Shown here piece after piece: positions 6,211-6,383 of a stretch of 6,383 nucleotides of DNA (within the stretch, counting starts at the first letter, position 1; each line of letters begins with the position of its first letter). The stretch covers positions 1 to 6,383 of the forward strand of contig JAYWGG010000146.1 of assembly GCA_043778415.1 (NCBI GenBank). The letters are read 5' to 3'. The notes under the pieces are model-generated. The model saw only the letters and a list, made by a program, of their open reading frames with translations. It made no database searches and had not been told where the DNA came from. Source of the DNA: JAYUHK01 sp043778415. GTDB taxonomy: Bacteria; Bacteroidota; Bacteroidia; Chitinophagales; Saprospiraceae. Position numbers and translations under genes: made by a program.

Positions 6211-6245
6211 GCCTTGCAGGCAACGTCCCGCGGCTTTGCGAAGGC
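6211..6245. repeat. GC-rich hairpin in an AT-rich intergenic region
   Basis: GCCTTGCA (6211-6218) pairs with TGCGAAGGC (6237-6245) as 8 bp with a single bulged G at 6240. The 18-nt loop contains the palindrome CCGCGG (6228-6233). Composition is sharply higher in GC than the flanks. No T run follows on either strand, so it is not an obvious intrinsic terminator. A REP-like or recombination-related hairpin is possible, but neither attC core motif is present at its ends. Confidence 0.5.
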
Positions 6246-6337
6246 AGGGAAAGAAAGTACAACTGCTAAAACTATTCAAGATGCCAAAAAAAGCGCAACT
6301 GATAAATTTAGCACTTCTGCCCCTTTTTTGCCAAACC

Positions 6338-6382
6338 CTTGCCCACTAAGTTAAGAAGATTGCGTAATTTGTTGGTTATTTT
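6338..6382 (+). repeat. Diverged 45-bp direct repeat, copy 2
   Basis: Gapless partner of 4573-4617 in the same orientation, about 1.77 kb away, with 35 of 45 bases alike. It keeps GTTAAGAA, GCGTAA and TTGGTTATTTT. The two copies bracket the accessory genes (peptidase, attC-like palindrome, toxin-antitoxin relic). The repeat may continue past the window's right edge, so its true end cannot be set. Confidence 0.6.
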
Positions 6383-6383
6383 T

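Larger units (their letters stand above)
6192..6383. other. Intergenic region at the right window edge
   Basis: I see no supported gene in these 192 nt. They hold a GC-rich hairpin (6211-6245), a short degenerate direct repeat (AAAGnnCAACTGnTAAA at 6254-6270 and 6290-6306, 14 of 17 positions alike), and copy 2 of the 45-bp repeat at the edge. Plus-strand frames here are short (for example 22 codons at 6281-6349) and show no recognisable family. The region may be part of a longer dispersed element that continues beyond the window. Confidence 0.6.

Noticed and set aside
6281..6349. 22-codon plus-strand frame with a hydrophobic, signal-peptide-like middle
   Set aside because: Too short, no promoter or ribosome signal, and its end lies inside the 45-bp repeat, so there is no independent support.
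1..6383. CRISPR array, tRNA or rRNA genes, transposase genes
   Set aside because: No regularly spaced repeats, no cloverleaf or conserved rRNA sequence, and no transposase motifs were seen on either strand.

Overview
The window looks like a chromosomal segment from a member of the Bacteroidota. The evidence is two perfect copies of the phylum's -7 promoter element (TAnnTTTG), gene starts preceded by A-rich sequence rather than Shine-Dalgarno motifs, and the type of DnaE and acyltransferase encoded. Every gene I can support lies on the minus strand, so the window reads from right (6383) to left (1).

Left block (1-4484), housekeeping. dnaE, the replicative DNA polymerase III alpha subunit (912-4445), has its own promoter element at 4477-4484. 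After a 14-nt gap it is followed by a PlsC-like lysophospholipid acyltransferase gene that runs off the left edge (start at 897). The two are probably co-transcribed. This block has a balanced base composition, near 50% GC in a sample line.

Right block (about 4485-6383), accessory and AT-rich. It holds a secreted M23 zinc metallopeptidase with an N-terminal DUF3887-like domain (4820-5791). Upstream of that lies a toxin-antitoxin operon reduced to an intact small antitoxin-like gene (5913-6062) and a 34-codon relic of its PIN-domain toxin (6052-6156). The relic keeps the toxin's N-terminus and apparently its C-terminus, joined in frame. Between these two units lies an 80-nt imperfect palindrome (5823-5902), ending in GTTAGGC/GCCTAAC, that resembles an integron attC site. 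A diverged 45-bp direct repeat (4573-4617 and 6338-6382) brackets the whole accessory block.

My reading is an accessory, cassette-like insertion upstream of dnaE. It carries an envelope hydrolase and a decayed addiction module whose antitoxin survives. The gene boundaries, motifs, repeats and palindromes are seen directly in the sequence. The family names come from remembered motifs. The attC interpretation and the history of the toxin deletion are inference.
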